This document shows positions 44,166 through 53,604 of a stretch of 64,000 nt of DNA, one piece after another; position 1 is the stretch's first letter, and the number at the start of each line of letters is the position of its first letter. The stretch is from Woodsholea maritima DSM 17123. Lineage in GTDB: Bacteria > Pseudomonadota > Alphaproteobacteria > Caulobacterales > Maricaulaceae. The translations under genes were made by a program, and so were the position numbers. The notes under the pieces are model-generated. The model was not told the origin of the DNA. It saw only the letters and a program-made list of their open reading frames with translations, and did not search any database. The stretch covers positions 24,338-88,337 of the forward strand of contig NZ_KB908062.1 of NCBI RefSeq assembly GCF_000382325.1, in the 5' to 3' direction.

Positions 44166-44836
44166 GACTTAACCTCAATCTGCGCAAAGCTTTGAACCGC
44201 ATTAGCATGGGCCTGGTCGCGCCAGACCCATTGGGTTTGCATTCCGGCGGCTTTGGCCGCGGCAATCTCGCCTTCATGATCGGAGAGGAAGAGTATGGCC
44301 TCAGGCGCAAGGGCTAGGGCCTCGGCAATCGCCGTGTAGGACGTGCCTTCCAGCTTAGGTCCGGTTGTGGTGTCGAAATAACCCGAGAATAAAGGCGTGA
44401 GATCGCCTTTCAGCGAATAGCCATAGAGAAGCTTTTGCGCCGGGACGGAGCCTGAGGAATAGACATAAAGCTTCATGCCCTGATCATGCCAAGCCTTGAG
44501 GGCCAGGGCCGCATCCTCATAGATATGGCCCTGAAACGCCCCGGTTTTATAGCCCTCTTCCCAGACCTGGCCTTGGAGCGCTTTGAGCGGCGTGGCCTTT
44601 TTATCTTCGCCGATCCAAGTGAGCAAAACCTCAATCACGCCCTCAACATCCAAGTCCTCACGCCCCGATAAGGCGCGGACATCGGCGAAGATGTCAGCGA
44701 GGCGCGCGTGATGGGCGCGCACATAGGCCGGGATATGCGCCGTGGCATAGGGAAACAGCACGTCATGAACGAAGCGAATACTGCTCGTTGTGCCTTCAAT
44801 ATCGGTGAGGATGGCTTGGATACCGGTATGGGTCAT
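44162..44836 (-). CDS. mtnC: Acireductone synthase (enolase-phosphatase E1)
   Basis: A 224-residue HAD phosphatase: motif I I-L-T-D-I-E-G-T-T-S-S-I, the E1 signature; motif II Y-V-Y-S-S-G-S-V; motif IV F-L-S-D-H-E-G-E. The single enzyme enolises and dephosphorylates diketomethylthiopentyl phosphate to acireductone. It abuts mtnD. Confidence 0.95.
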   Translation of the reverse strand: MTHTGIQAILTDIEGTTSSIRFVHDVLFPYATAHIPAYVRAHHARLADIFADVRALSGREDLDVEGVIEVLLTWIGEDKKATPLKALQGQVWEEGYKTGAFQGHIYEDAALALKAWHDQGMKLYVYSSGSVPAQKLLYGYSLKGDLTPLFSGYFDTTTGPKLEGTSYTAIAEALALAPEAILFLSDHEGEIAAAKAAGMQTQWVWRDQAHANAVQSFAQIEVKS

Positions 44837-45391
44837 TTATACGCTTGAGCTTTCAAACTTCGGGAAGGTCGCGGCAATATCGCTGCCGGTATAATTGGGC
44901 ACCCAGCCTTCAACAGTGTTGAAAAAGCGGATGGCGGCGATATCGGGCTCAGGCCCCATATCGAACCAATGGGAGGTGCCGGCCGGAACGCTGATCAAGT
45001 CTTCACGCTCACACAAGGTCATATAGACCTTGCCATCCAGGCGCAGATAAAACACGCCTGCGCCCTCAACGAAGAAGCGCACTTCGTCTTCGCTATGGGT
45101 GTGTTCGTCCAAGAATTTAGCACGAATGGCGGGCTTATTGGGGGTCTCGGCGTTACAGCGTAGAATATCGACCGTTTGATAGCCGCCTTGGGCTTTGATG
45201 CGATCAATGTCACCCGCATAGGCGGCCAGGACATCGCTGTCCGGGGCATCTTTGGCGAAGGTGGCGCTGGCGCTCCAGCGTTCAAACACCACACCGACGG
45301 CGTTGAGGGCCTTGGCGATTTCGGCTCCGTCCTGAGTGTCGATCAGAATCTCATGCGGATTATCATCGCGATAAAGGGTCAAACGGCTCAT
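44837..45391 (-). CDS. mtnD: Acireductone dioxygenase
   Basis: A 184-residue cupin. Metal ligands are visible in E-H-T-H-S-E-D-E-V-R-F-F (H, H, E) and in P-A-G-T-S-H-W-F (H). Fe-bound enzyme yields the methionine precursor; Ni-bound enzyme gives an off-pathway product. It lies between mtnB and mtnC in the operon. Confidence 0.95.
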   Translation of the reverse strand: MSRLTLYRDDNPHEILIDTQDGAEIAKALNAVGVVFERWSASATFAKDAPDSDVLAAYAGDIDRIKAQGGYQTVDILRCNAETPNKPAIRAKFLDEHTHSEDEVRFFVEGAGVFYLRLDGKVYMTLCEREDLISVPAGTSHWFDMGPEPDIAAIRFFNTVEGWVPNYTGSDIAATFPKFESSSV

Positions 45392-45394
45392 GGA

Positions 45395-46021
45395 TTAACT
45401 CCTGCGGGTCAGGGCTTTGAGCTGCATCACATCCAGCTCACAGCTTAATAAATAGTCGAGCGCCTCACAGATGATCAGCGTCTCTTTCATGCTGGCACCC
45501 CAGGCATAAAAGCCGTGATCGCGAATAATATAGGGTAAGCGTGGGTTGAGGACCTTGGCCACATCCGCGCTTAACACGCCCATATCTTGCGAATTGGGAA
45601 CCACCGGCAGGGTGACGCGACTATCATGGGTGTCAATACCGCGAAAGGCTTTGAGCATCTCATAGCCTTCTAAGACAATATCTCCGTCCACAACTCGGCT
45701 CAGAACGGCCCCGGCGCGCGAATGCACGTGTAAGATCGCATTGGCCTCAGGACATAGATCATAGATCTGACAATGAAGGCGGGTCTCTGCCGAGGGGGTT
45801 TTGGCCTCCAGGGGCGTGCCATCCATGCTGACCCGCATGATCATGTCCGGTTCTAGCCGACCTTTATGGTGGCCGGACACGGTGAGCGCCAGGCTGCCAT
45901 CATCGAGACGCATGGAGTAATTCCCGCTCGAGGCCGGGGCCATGCCGCGCCCATCGAGCAACCGGCCCGCTTCGCAAATGGCATCCGCGGCGCGGGCAAA
46001 ATCGGGAAGGGTTTGGCTCAT
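45395..46021 (-). CDS. mtnB: Methylthioribulose-1-phosphate dehydratase
   Basis: A 208-residue class II aldolase-fold protein. S-G-N-Y-S-M-R-L, H-V-H-S-R-A-G-A-V-L-S (zinc histidines) and I-I-R-D-H-G-F-Y-A-W-G are present. It dehydrates methylthioribulose-1-phosphate. It starts 14 bases after the aminotransferase gene stop. Confidence 0.94.
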   Translation of the reverse strand: MSQTLPDFARAADAICEAGRLLDGRGMAPASSGNYSMRLDDGSLALTVSGHHKGRLEPDMIMRVSMDGTPLEAKTPSAETRLHCQIYDLCPEANAILHVHSRAGAVLSRVVDGDIVLEGYEMLKAFRGIDTHDSRVTLPVVPNSQDMGVLSADVAKVLNPRLPYIIRDHGFYAWGASMKETLIICEALDYLLSCELDVMQLKALTRRS

Positions 46022-46035
46022 CCGTGCGTCCTCGC

Positions 46036-47235
46036 TTAGAGTTTACCCAGACCCTCGCGCAGCAAGTGCGCGGCGAGCTCTAAGGTCTCTGGCTTTTTGC
46101 AATAGCAAAAGCGGATTTTCGTGCGGCCATCGGCTTTATTGCGATAAAAGCTGCTGCCGGGAACGGTGGCAATCCCAACCTCATCAATCAACCAGCGCGC
46201 AAAGGCGATATCCGTGTCATGACCGGTTTTGGCCATCAAATCGCTGGCATCGGTCATGATATAATAGGCCCCCTGGGTTGGATAGACCTGGAAACCAACC
46301 TCCTCGAGCACCGGCATCAAGGTGTCGCGTTTCGCGGTATAAAGCGCGGTCAGATCAGTATAATAGCTTTCTGGATATGCCAGCGCATGGGCGGCGGCTT
46401 CTTGTAAGGGCGCGGCGGCCCCGACGGTCAAGAAGTCATGAACCTTGCGGATGGCGCCTGTGGCCTGCGCCGGGGCAATCACCCAACCTACGCGCCAGCC
46501 CGTGGCCGAATAGGTTTTTGAAATGCCTGAAATCGTCACTGTGCGCTCGCGCATACCCTCTAAGTCGGCCATGCGGATATGGGCGCGGCTATCATAGAGC
46601 ATGTGCTCGTAAATCTCGTCGGTGATCGCGACGACATCCCATTTTTGGCACAACTCGGCAATAAAGCTCAGCTCATCGCGGGTGAAGACTTTACCCGTGG
46701 GATTGCTGGGGTTGTTGATGATGATAGCGCGGGTTTTATTATTAAAGGCGTCGGCCAATTCCTCGCGGTCAAAATGCCAATCGGGCTCATACAGGCGCAC
46801 GAATTTGGGCTCAGCCCCGGACAAGATCGCATCGGGGCCGTAATTTTCATAGAAGGGCTCAAACACGATCACTTCATCACCGGGATCAACCAGCGCCATC
46901 ATGGTCGCCATCATGGCTTCGGTGGTGCCACATGTTACCGTCATCTCGGTTTCAGTGTCCGGGCGATGACCGTAATGACGCTCGGTCTTATCGGCTATGG
47001 CCTGGCGGATGTTTTTGGTGCCCCAGGTGATGGCATATTGATTGATGTCATCGCGAATGGCCTGACAGGCCGCTTCTTTCATTGAAGCCGGTGCGGCGAA
47101 ATCAGGAAAGCCCTGGGCCAGATTGACACCGGCTTTGCCGGGGTTGGCGTTCATGCGGGCCTGAAACTGACGCGTCATGTCGCGAATGACAGACTCGGCG
47201 AAAACATTTGCTTTTTTTGAGGTATAAATAGCCAT
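46036..47235 (-). CDS. Class I/II aminotransferase, probable methionine-forming (MtnE-type)
   Basis: A 399-residue PLP enzyme. N-L-A-Q-G-F-P-D-F, N-P-S-N-P-T-G-K-V, D-E-I-Y-E-H-M-L-Y and the lysine motif S-I-S-K-T-Y-S-A-T-G-W-R-V-G-W (seen as S-G-I-S-K-T-Y) place it near YbdL/kynurenine aminotransferase. As first gene of the mtn operon it most likely aminates 2-oxo-4-methylthiobutyrate to methionine, closing the cycle. No SAM-riboswitch pattern was found in its 5' region. Confidence 0.85.
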   Translation of the reverse strand: MAIYTSKKANVFAESVIRDMTRQFQARMNANPGKAGVNLAQGFPDFAAPASMKEAACQAIRDDINQYAITWGTKNIRQAIADKTERHYGHRPDTETEMTVTCGTTEAMMATMMALVDPGDEVIVFEPFYENYGPDAILSGAEPKFVRLYEPDWHFDREELADAFNNKTRAIIINNPSNPTGKVFTRDELSFIAELCQKWDVVAITDEIYEHMLYDSRAHIRMADLEGMRERTVTISGISKTYSATGWRVGWVIAPAQATGAIRKVHDFLTVGAAAPLQEAAAHALAYPESYYTDLTALYTAKRDTLMPVLEEVGFQVYPTQGAYYIMTDASDLMAKTGHDTDIAFARWLIDEVGIATVPGSSFYRNKADGRTKIRFCYCKKPETLELAAHLLREGLGKL

Positions 47236-47549
47236 AGCCCAGATCCTAAAGCCGTGCCCGATGGTTCATGATCGACGTCGGCGAGGGTGAGTGATGAAAC
47301 GGGTGAGGTGCGCCGGTCCGATCTATGATGGGGCTGGGGCGCGGATTACATCCTTTATGAGTGTGATTAGCGCTCTGGCTTTTGTCTGTAAAGTACGCAG
47401 TGAACACGGGGGTGCGCGCGCGCATTGTATCTCTACCACAAGGCTAATACTTATAAGGCGCATGAAAACTGGCCTGGGTCTTTAACCGATGATCGGCGTT
47501 GATGCCTTTTTTCAATTGCATTAGGACAGCCCTGAACCAGGGGGAATGA
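47236..47549. other. Divergent promoter region between the mtn operon and ugd
   Basis: About 314 bases with no credible gene. They must hold both divergent promoters. I looked for SAM-II and SAH riboswitch patterns on the mtn side and saw none. Confidence 0.45.
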
Positions 47550-48716
47550 ATGAAAATTGCCGTCGCCGGAATTGGCTATGTGGGTCTTGCAAATGCGGTT
47601 TTGCTGGCTCAGCATCATGACGTTGTCGCACTTGATATTACCCAAGCGCGCGTCGACCTTTTGAATGCGCGTAAAAGCCCGATCGTCGATGAGGAGCTGG
47701 AAGCCTTTCTGGCCGAAAAGCCGTTGACGTTAAGTGCGACCCTGGACAAGGCTGAGGCCTATCGCGATGCAGACTTTGTCATCGTGGCCACGCCCACCAA
47801 TTACGACGCTAAAACCAATTATTTTGACACCTCGACCGTGGAAAGCGTGATCCGCGATGTGGTGGCGCTCAATAAAAAAGCTACCATCGTCGTCAAATCT
47901 ACCATTCCTGTGGGCTTTATCGACCGGGTTCGCGACGCGTATGACACCGACCAGGTTCTGTTCTCACCAGAGTTTTTGCGCGAAGGCCGCGCGCTCTATG
48001 ACAATCTCTATCCCTCACGGATTATTGTCGGAGAGCGCTCTGAGCGTGCCCAGGTTTTTGCGGATCTGTTGATCGAAGGCGCTTTGAAAAAAGACGCGCC
48101 GGTCTTGTTCACCGATGCGCGCGAAGCCGAAGCGATCAAATTATTTGCCAATACCTTTCTGGCGATGCGCGTGGCGTTCTTTAACGAGCTCGATAGCTAT
48201 GCCATGGCGGGCGGTATGGATACGCGCCAGATCATTGATGGGGTCTGTTTAGATCCGCGTATCGGCGCGCATTATAACAATCCCTCCTTTGGCTATGGCG
48301 GCTATTGCTTGCCCAAAGATACCAAGCAGTTGCTGGCGAACTATACCAATGTGCCGCAGAACCTTATTCGTGCCATTATTGATGCTAATTCTACGCGTAA
48401 GGACTTCTTGTCTGACCAGATTATTGCGCGTGCGCCCAAACAAGTCGGTGTTTATCGCCTGGTGATGAAGGCGGGCAGTGATAATTTCCGTCAATCTTCG
48501 ATCCAGGGCATCATGAAGCGTATCAAGGCCAAGGGTATTCCCGTCATCGTGTATGAGCCCGCGATGAAGGAAGATAGCTTCTTTGGGTCTCCCGTGGTGC
48601 GCGACTTAGAGACATTAAAGCGTGACAGCGATGTCATTATCGCTAATCGTATCACGCCGGAAATTCGCGATGTGGAGCATAAGATTTTCACCCGCGATGT
48701 CTTCGGCAGCGACTAA
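47550..48716 (+). CDS. ugd: UDP-glucose 6-dehydrogenase
   Basis: A 388-residue short-form enzyme: [14 protein letters not shown] (NAD), [18 protein letters not shown], and the catalytic cysteine in [12 protein letters not shown]. The N-Y-D and L-R-E-G wording is the UDP-glucose type, unlike the UDP-HexNAc type at 4577. It makes UDP-glucuronate, the substrate of the epimerase encoded 44 bases downstream. Confidence 0.94.
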   Translation: MKIAVAGIGYVGLANAVLLAQHHDVVALDITQARVDLLNARKSPIVDEELEAFLAEKPLTLSATLDKAEAYRDADFVIVATPTNYDAKTNYFDTSTVESVIRDVVALNKKATIVVKSTIPVGFIDRVRDAYDTDQVLFSPEFLREGRALYDNLYPSRIIVGERSERAQVFADLLIEGALKKDAPVLFTDAREAEAIKLFANTFLAMRVAFFNELDSYAMAGGMDTRQIIDGVCLDPRIGAHYNNPSFGYGGYCLPKDTKQLLANYTNVPQNLIRAIIDANSTRKDFLSDQIIARAPKQVGVYRLVMKAGSDNFRQSSIQGIMKRIKAKGIPVIVYEPAMKEDSFFGSPVVRDLETLKRDSDVIIANRITPEIRDVEHKIFTRDVFGSD

Positions 48717-48760
48717 TCTAGACGTCTTGTGTTCCTATCCAGTTATTTGTAAGAGCCTCC

Positions 48761-49732
48761 ATGTCCACGCCCATCCTTGTTACTGGTGCAGCCGGTTTTA
48801 TCGGAATGCATGTCTGCGAACGTTTGCTGGATCAAGGAGAGAGGGTTGTCGGGATTGATGACTTTAATGCCTATTATGATCCGGCGTTAAAAGAGGCCCG
48901 CGCTGAGCGTTTGAGCGCCTATCCGGCTTTTATCTTGGCGCGCGGTGATATTGCCGATGACGTTTTTGTCCGTACCCTGGCGCGCGAACACGGCGTAAAG
49001 CGCATCATTCATTTGGCCGCACAAGCGGGTGTGCGCTATTCTTTGGACAATCCGTTCGCCTATCAGCGCTCTAATCTTCATGGGCATTTATCGATCCTAG
49101 AAGCTGCGCGACAGAATGATGTGGACCATCTCGTTTATGCGTCGTCCAGCTCGGTCTATGGAGATCGCCCGTTAGAGGGGGCTGGCTTTCGCGAGGATGA
49201 TCCAACCGTGAGCCCGGTCTCGCTTTATGCGGCGACCAAGCGCTCGTGTGAGCTGTTAAGTCAAAGCTATGCCACGCTATATGGTTTCCCTATGTCGGGC
49301 CTACGCTTCTTTACGGCCTATGGGCCGTGGGGGCGCCCAGATATGGCGTATTTCAGCTTTACTGAAAAGATTATGCGCGGCGAACCGATTGAGGTTTATG
49401 GCGAAGGCAAGATGGCGCGCGACTTTACCTATATCGATGACATTGTAGATGGGGTGATGGCGGTCTTGAGCCATCCGCCTGCGCGCCATGCTCATGAGGT
49501 TTATAATATCGGGGATAGTCAGCCCGTCGGCCTGATGGAGATGATCACAACGCTAGAGACGGCTTTGGGTCGTGAAGCGCAAAAAGTCATGCGCCCGATG
49601 CAGCCCGGGGATGTCACCGCCACCTATGCCGATATTTCAAAGCTGAAGGCTTTAACGGGCTATCAGCCCAAGATTAGCCTGCGCCAAGGGTTGGAAAACT
49701 TTGCGACATGGTGGCGCGCCTATCGCGCGTAA
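48761..49732 (+). CDS. UDP-glucuronate 4-epimerase
   Basis: A 323-residue short-chain dehydrogenase-like epimerase: T-G-A-A-G-F-I-G-M-H-V, H-L-A-A-Q-A-G-V-R-Y-S-L (the A-G-V-R-Y-S phrase is characteristic of UDP-glucuronate epimerases), S-S-S-S-V-Y-G, and catalytic Y-A-A-T-K. Together with Ugd it gives UDP-galacturonate for polysaccharide or LPS core. A clear terminator follows. Confidence 0.9.
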   Translation: MSTPILVTGAAGFIGMHVCERLLDQGERVVGIDDFNAYYDPALKEARAERLSAYPAFILARGDIADDVFVRTLAREHGVKRIIHLAAQAGVRYSLDNPFAYQRSNLHGHLSILEAARQNDVDHLVYASSSSVYGDRPLEGAGFREDDPTVSPVSLYAATKRSCELLSQSYATLYGFPMSGLRFFTAYGPWGRPDMAYFSFTEKIMRGEPIEVYGEGKMARDFTYIDDIVDGVMAVLSHPPARHAHEVYNIGDSQPVGLMEMITTLETALGREAQKVMRPMQPGDVTATYADISKLKALTGYQPKISLRQGLENFATWWRAYRA

Positions 49733-49765
49733 GCCTGTGTTTCTTCATAAGGGCTGTCTTGAAAA

Positions 49766-49793
49766 GCGCTTGCGTGGCCGCAGGCGTTTTTTT
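49766..49793 (+). terminator. Rho-independent terminator after the epimerase gene
   Basis: CGCTTGCG (49767-49774) pairs with CGCAGGCG (49779-49786), with one G-T pair and loop TGGC, followed by seven T. Confidence 0.88.
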
Positions 49794-49810
49794 ATGCCCT
49801 CATTCATCAA

Positions 49811-49855
49811 TTGACATTTGTGGAAAGTGTAATATATTGACCTCGAAGTGAGGTC
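49811..49855 (+). promoter_or_regulatory. Promoter and operator of the sulfide-response operon
   Basis: TTGACA (49811-49816) and TATATT (49833-49838) are spaced 16 bases. Directly after lies a perfect palindrome GACCTC-N5-GAGGTC (49839-49855), positioned to block the start site. Its right arm also serves as the ribosome site (GAGG, 5-8 bases before ATG). It is the likely target of the ArsR-type repressor encoded second in the operon. Confidence 0.7.
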
Positions 49856-49858
49856 GTT

Positions 49859-50512
49859 ATGAATGAAGATGCATCACCATCGCCCAGCCTACCAAGCGCC
49901 CAGATTGACGCTTTGGCGCCGGATTTCGAAGCGCGCTCGACGCAGGGCCTGGTGAAGCTATCGGATTATCGCGGACGCTGGTTGGTGTTTTTTTCGCACC
50001 CGGCGGATTTTACCCCGGTTTGCACCTCTGAATTTATCGCCTTTGAGCGGGCTCGCGCGCAGTTTGAAGCGATCAATACGTCCCTTTTGGGTCTGTCAGT
50101 CGATAGTCTTTATGCCCATATCGCCTGGATCAAGGATATTGAGGCGCGCTTTGAGATAAAGATCGGCTTTCCGATCATCGAAGACATTTCCATGGCGTTG
50201 GCGCGCAGCTATGGCATGATCCATGCCGCCTCCACCAATACTGCGGCCGTGCGCTCTGTCTTTGTGATTGACCCCGAAGGTTATATCCGCGCCATGATCC
50301 ATTATCCGATGAATGTCGGGCGCAGCGTGGATGAAATCTTACGTCTTTTGAAAGCCTTGCAGCTGTCTGATCGGACGGGTCTTACCACGCCCGAAGGCTG
50401 GCAGGCCGGTGAGGATGCATTGTTGGCCCCGCCTATGGATCAAGGCGAGGCGGACACGCGTAGCGGGGCCACGCCCTGGTATTATACCCCGCGCTCTGGG
50501 GGGGTATCATGA
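49859..50512 (+). CDS. 1-Cys peroxiredoxin (Prx6-like)
   Basis: A 217-residue thiol peroxidase. The peroxidatic cysteine is C55 in H-P-A-D-F-T-P-V-C-T-S-E. No other cysteine is present, so it is a 1-Cys enzyme needing an external thiol. The long C-terminal part (R-S-V-F-V-I-D-P-E-G, then H-Y-P-M-N-V-G-R) is the Prx6 type. As first gene of a persulfide-detoxification operon it may reduce peroxides or polysulfides. It overlaps arsR by 4 bases. Confidence 0.9.
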   Translation: MNEDASPSPSLPSAQIDALAPDFEARSTQGLVKLSDYRGRWLVFFSHPADFTPVCTSEFIAFERARAQFEAINTSLLGLSVDSLYAHIAWIKDIEARFEIKIGFPIIEDISMALARSYGMIHAASTNTAAVRSVFVIDPEGYIRAMIHYPMNVGRSVDEILRLLKALQLSDRTGLTTPEGWQAGEDALLAPPMDQGEADTRSGATPWYYTPRSGGVS

Positions 50513-50925
50513 GTATAGATCTGCCCATTCATGCCGATTTACGCGATGAGGCGAGCCGTTTGTTAAAAGCGCTGTCCCATCCGGCGCGTCTGCAAATTTG
50601 CTGCGAGTTACGCGGCGGTGAGGTCTCCGTGGGTGAGCTGGAAACCCGGCTCGACATCCAACAGCCCCGATTATCGCGCGAGCTGGCAAAGCTGCGCGAA
50701 GAAGGCCTGGTGGAGACGCGGCGCGCCTCTAAAGTCATTTTCTATCGCCTCAATGAAGCGAGCCGGGTGGAGCGCATGGTTCAGGCGATTTGCGCGGTCA
50801 TGATGGGTAAGCCCTTGGCGAGCCCTGCCGCGCCAGACTTGCCCCAAAGCTCTGCCCCCTCACATCGCCCGGGCGGGTATGGCGTGTTCGCACGCCCCCT
50901 CTACGGGCATAATAGCGGAGACTAA
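50509..50925 (+). CDS. ArsR-family repressor, probable persulfide sensor (BigR/SqrR-like)
   Basis: A 138-residue winged-helix regulator: A-L-S-H-P-A-R-L-Q-I-C-C-E-L, then Q-Q-P-R-L-S-R-E-L-A-K-L-R-E-E-G-L-V (recognition helix). Cysteines C31/C32 in the helix after S-H-P-A-R and C95 in the last helix (V-Q-A-I-C-A-V-M) match the pair that forms a tetrasulfide bridge in SqrR/BigR. Its neighbours (dioxygenase, SQR) fit this sensor type. It should bind the palindrome at 49839. Confidence 0.85.
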   Translation: MSIDLPIHADLRDEASRLLKALSHPARLQICCELRGGEVSVGELETRLDIQQPRLSRELAKLREEGLVETRRASKVIFYRLNEASRVERMVQAICAVMMGKPLASPAAPDLPQSSAPSHRPGGYGVFARPLYGHNSGD

Positions 50926-50929
50926 AGCC

Positions 50930-51796
50930 ATGAATAAACCAGACGTTACCGGTTTTTTCGATCCCGCGACCTATACGATTAGCTATATCGTCGCGGATCC
51001 AGAGACCCAGGCCTGCGCGATTATTGATTCCCTGTTGGACTTTGATCAGGCCTCAGGGCGTACAAGTACGGCATCCGCGGATAAGCTGATCAATGTGGTC
51101 AAGGCGCGGGGCCTTAACTGTGAGTGGATCATCGATACCCATGTTCATGCCGACCATTTGACCGCTGCGCCTTATATTCGCGAACAATTGGGCGGTAAGA
51201 CCGCCATTGGGGCGCATGTTTCCACGGTGCAAAAGGTCTTCTCCTCCATCTTTAATGAAGGTCAAAGCTTCCATACCGATGGCAGCCAGTTTGATCATTT
51301 GTTTGAAGAGGGTGAAACTTACCACATTGGGAAACTATCAGGGCGCGCCATTCATACACCCGGCCATACCCCCGCCTGTATGAGCCATGTCATTGGCGAT
51401 GCGGTTTTCGTCGGCGATACCCTTTTCATGCCCGATTATGGCACGGCGCGCTGTGACTTTCCGGGCGGCGATGCTGGAACCTTGTTCGATTCCATTCAAC
51501 GCCTTTTTGAATTGCCTGATGAAACGCGTATGTTCCTGTGCCATGATTACTTGCCGCAGGGGCGCGATCAATACGTTTGGGAAACGACTGTTGGCGCGCA
51601 AAAACGCGGCAATATTCATGTGAAAGCTGGCACAAGCCGCGAGGCCTTTATCGAGATGCGCACCGCGCGTGATGCCACCTTGGCCATGCCGCAGCTTATT
51701 CTGCCTTCGGTTCAGATTAATATGCGCGCCGGTCATATGCCGCCGCCAGAAGCCAACGGGCAAAGCTATATGAAGCTGCCCATCAACATGCTTTAA
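50930..51796 (+). CDS. Persulfide dioxygenase (ETHE1/Blh-type metallo-beta-lactamase fold)
   Basis: A 288-residue protein. I take the ATG at 50930 (GGAG upstream, 4 bases after the arsR stop) over one inside arsR. The metal-binding motif is D-T-H-V-H-A-D-H-L-T-A-A, then H-T-P-G-H-T-P, G-D-T-L-F, and L-C-H-D-Y. The C-terminal I-N-M-R-A-G-H-M-P-P-P-E-A-N-G is diagnostic of the Blh/PDO group found with BigR. It oxidises glutathione persulfide to sulfite. Confidence 0.9.
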   Translation: MNKPDVTGFFDPATYTISYIVADPETQACAIIDSLLDFDQASGRTSTASADKLINVVKARGLNCEWIIDTHVHADHLTAAPYIREQLGGKTAIGAHVSTVQKVFSSIFNEGQSFHTDGSQFDHLFEEGETYHIGKLSGRAIHTPGHTPACMSHVIGDAVFVGDTLFMPDYGTARCDFPGGDAGTLFDSIQRLFELPDETRMFLCHDYLPQGRDQYVWETTVGAQKRGNIHVKAGTSREAFIEMRTARDATLAMPQLILPSVQINMRAGHMPPPEANGQSYMKLPINML

Positions 51797-51808
51797 AGAG
51801 GTCTTGTC

Positions 51809-53548
51809 ATGGACGTTCACAAGATTGCCCCGGACTTTTCAGTGTCTCCGCAGTGCACGCCCCATGATCTCAGTCTGGTCCGCGCGCAAGGCTTTTGCGC
51901 CATCATGATCAACCGCCCCGATGGGGAGGCCGATGATCAACCCCCTGCCGGTCAGATCGAAGAGGCCGCGCGCGCCCATGGTCTGGAGGTGCGTTATCTG
52001 CCGATCGTGCCGGGCCAGATCACCGATGAAAACGTCGCCGAGTTTGCGCAGTCCTTGCAGGCTTTACCGGCTCCAGTGCTTGCCTTCTGCCGGACCGGCA
52101 CCCGCTCGGCGAGCTTGTGGGCGCTATCTCAGGCGGGCCACCTCTCTACTGAAGCGATTTTGCAAACCACCAAAGAGGCGGGCTATGACCTTTCGGGCCT
52201 TACGGCTCGCTTAGAGGCCCGCGCGCAGGCCAAGCCCGGCGCGGTCCCTACCCCGGGCGGCAAAATTCATGATGTGGTGATTATCGGCGGCGGGGCGGCG
52301 GGTATATCTGTGGCGTCATCGCTTCTCAAGCGCCGCCCTGATCTTGATATCGTCATCGTTGAGCCCAAAACGGAGCATTATTACCAACCTGGCTGGACCT
52401 TGGTCGGCGGCGGCGTGTTTGATCGCAATCAAACCAAGCGCACGATGATGAGTGTCATGCCCCAAGGGGTGTATTGGGCCAAGGCGGCCTGCGCCGCGTT
52501 TGAGCCTGAACACAATGAAGTGGTGCTAGAGGGCGGCGAACGCATCCGCTATACGACCTTGGTGGTTGCCCCCGGCCTGAAGCTGGATTGGGATAAGGTG
52601 GAGGGTCTGCGCGAGACTTTGGGCCGCAATGGCGTCACCTCCAACTATCTCTTTGATATGGCCCCCTATACGTGGGAATTGGTGCAATCGCTCAAATCGG
52701 GACGTGCCATTTTCACCCAACCTCCGATGCCGATAAAATGTGCCGGGGCCCCGCAAAAGGCGATGTATCTGGCCTGTGATGCGTGGCGGCGTGCCGGTAC
52801 GCTCACCAATATCGAGGTCGAGTTTCATAATGCTGGCGCGGTGCTGTTTGGTGTTGCCGATTATGTACCCGCTTTGATGGCCTATATTGAAAAATATAAC
52901 GCCAAGCTTTGCTTTAATGAAAACCTGGTCGGCGTCGATGGGGCCAGCAAAACCGCCTATTTCAATGTCACCCAGGCCGATGGCACCAGCGTGCGTGAAG
53001 CGCGCGAATTTGACATGATCCATGTCTGCCCGCCCCAAGGCCCGATCGATTTCGTCAAAACCTCACCGCTCGCCAATGAGGCCGGTTGGGTGGATGTCGA
53101 TGGGGAGACCTTACAGCATACCAAATTCGGCAATGTCTTCGGGCTGGGCGATGGTGGGTCCACCCCCAACGCCAAAACCGCCGCGGCGGTGCGCAAACAA
53201 GCCCCTGTGGTGGCCCATAATGTGCTCCGCTTCCTCGATGGAAAGGCCCCGAATGCCGTTTATAATGGCTATGGCTCGTGTCCCTTAACTGTGGAGCGCG
53301 GCAAGATCGTGCTCGCTGAATTTGCCTATGGTGGTAAACTTGATCCGTCTTTCCCGACATGGCTGATCGATGGTACCAAGCCAACGCGGCTGGCTTGGTT
53401 CTTGAAGGAAAAAATGCTGCCCAGCATCTACTTCAACCAAATGTTGAAAGGCGTGGAATGGCTGGCTGAGCCGACCTTGCTCACCCATACCCCCAAGCCC
53501 CATGAAGCCCAACAGGCGTGCGATTTCAAAGACGCGCCAAAGCCTTAA
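51809..53548 (+). CDS. sqr: DUF442 sulfurtransferase/phosphatase-like domain fused to sulfide:quinone oxidoreductase
   Basis: A 579-residue fusion. Residues 1-115 are a DUF442/TIGR01244 domain with the active-site loop F-C-R-T-G-T-R-S (C94-R99). Residues 153-579 are a type II SQR: FAD motif V-V-I-I-G-G-G-A-A-G-I-S (G160-G165), Y-Y-Q-P-G-W-T-L-V-G-G-G, P-I-K-C-A-G-A-P-Q-K, and Y-G-S-C-P-L-T-V. It oxidises sulfide at the inner membrane, passing electrons to quinone, and the fused domain likely accepts the sulfane sulfur for the dioxygenase encoded upstream. In many genomes DUF442 is instead separate or fused to the dioxygenase. Confidence 0.92.
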   Translation: MDVHKIAPDFSVSPQCTPHDLSLVRAQGFCAIMINRPDGEADDQPPAGQIEEAARAHGLEVRYLPIVPGQITDENVAEFAQSLQALPAPVLAFCRTGTRSASLWALSQAGHLSTEAILQTTKEAGYDLSGLTARLEARAQAKPGAVPTPGGKIHDVVIIGGGAAGISVASSLLKRRPDLDIVIVEPKTEHYYQPGWTLVGGGVFDRNQTKRTMMSVMPQGVYWAKAACAAFEPEHNEVVLEGGERIRYTTLVVAPGLKLDWDKVEGLRETLGRNGVTSNYLFDMAPYTWELVQSLKSGRAIFTQPPMPIKCAGAPQKAMYLACDAWRRAGTLTNIEVEFHNAGAVLFGVADYVPALMAYIEKYNAKLCFNENLVGVDGASKTAYFNVTQADGTSVREAREFDMIHVCPPQGPIDFVKTSPLANEAGWVDVDGETLQHTKFGNVFGLGDGGSTPNAKTAAAVRKQAPVVAHNVLRFLDGKAPNAVYNGYGSCPLTVERGKIVLAEFAYGGKLDPSFPTWLIDGTKPTRLAWFLKEKMLPSIYFNQMLKGVEWLAEPTLLTHTPKPHEAQQACDFKDAPKP

Positions 53549-53604
53549 TTCTTGAAACGGGGCAGGGGACAATCGCGCCCCTCCCCATATTTAGGCCGAA
53601 TGCC

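Noticed and set aside
47236..47330. Possible SAM or SAH riboswitch before the methionine salvage operon
   Set aside because: None of the conserved blocks of SAM-II, SAM/SAH or SAH riboswitches could be placed.
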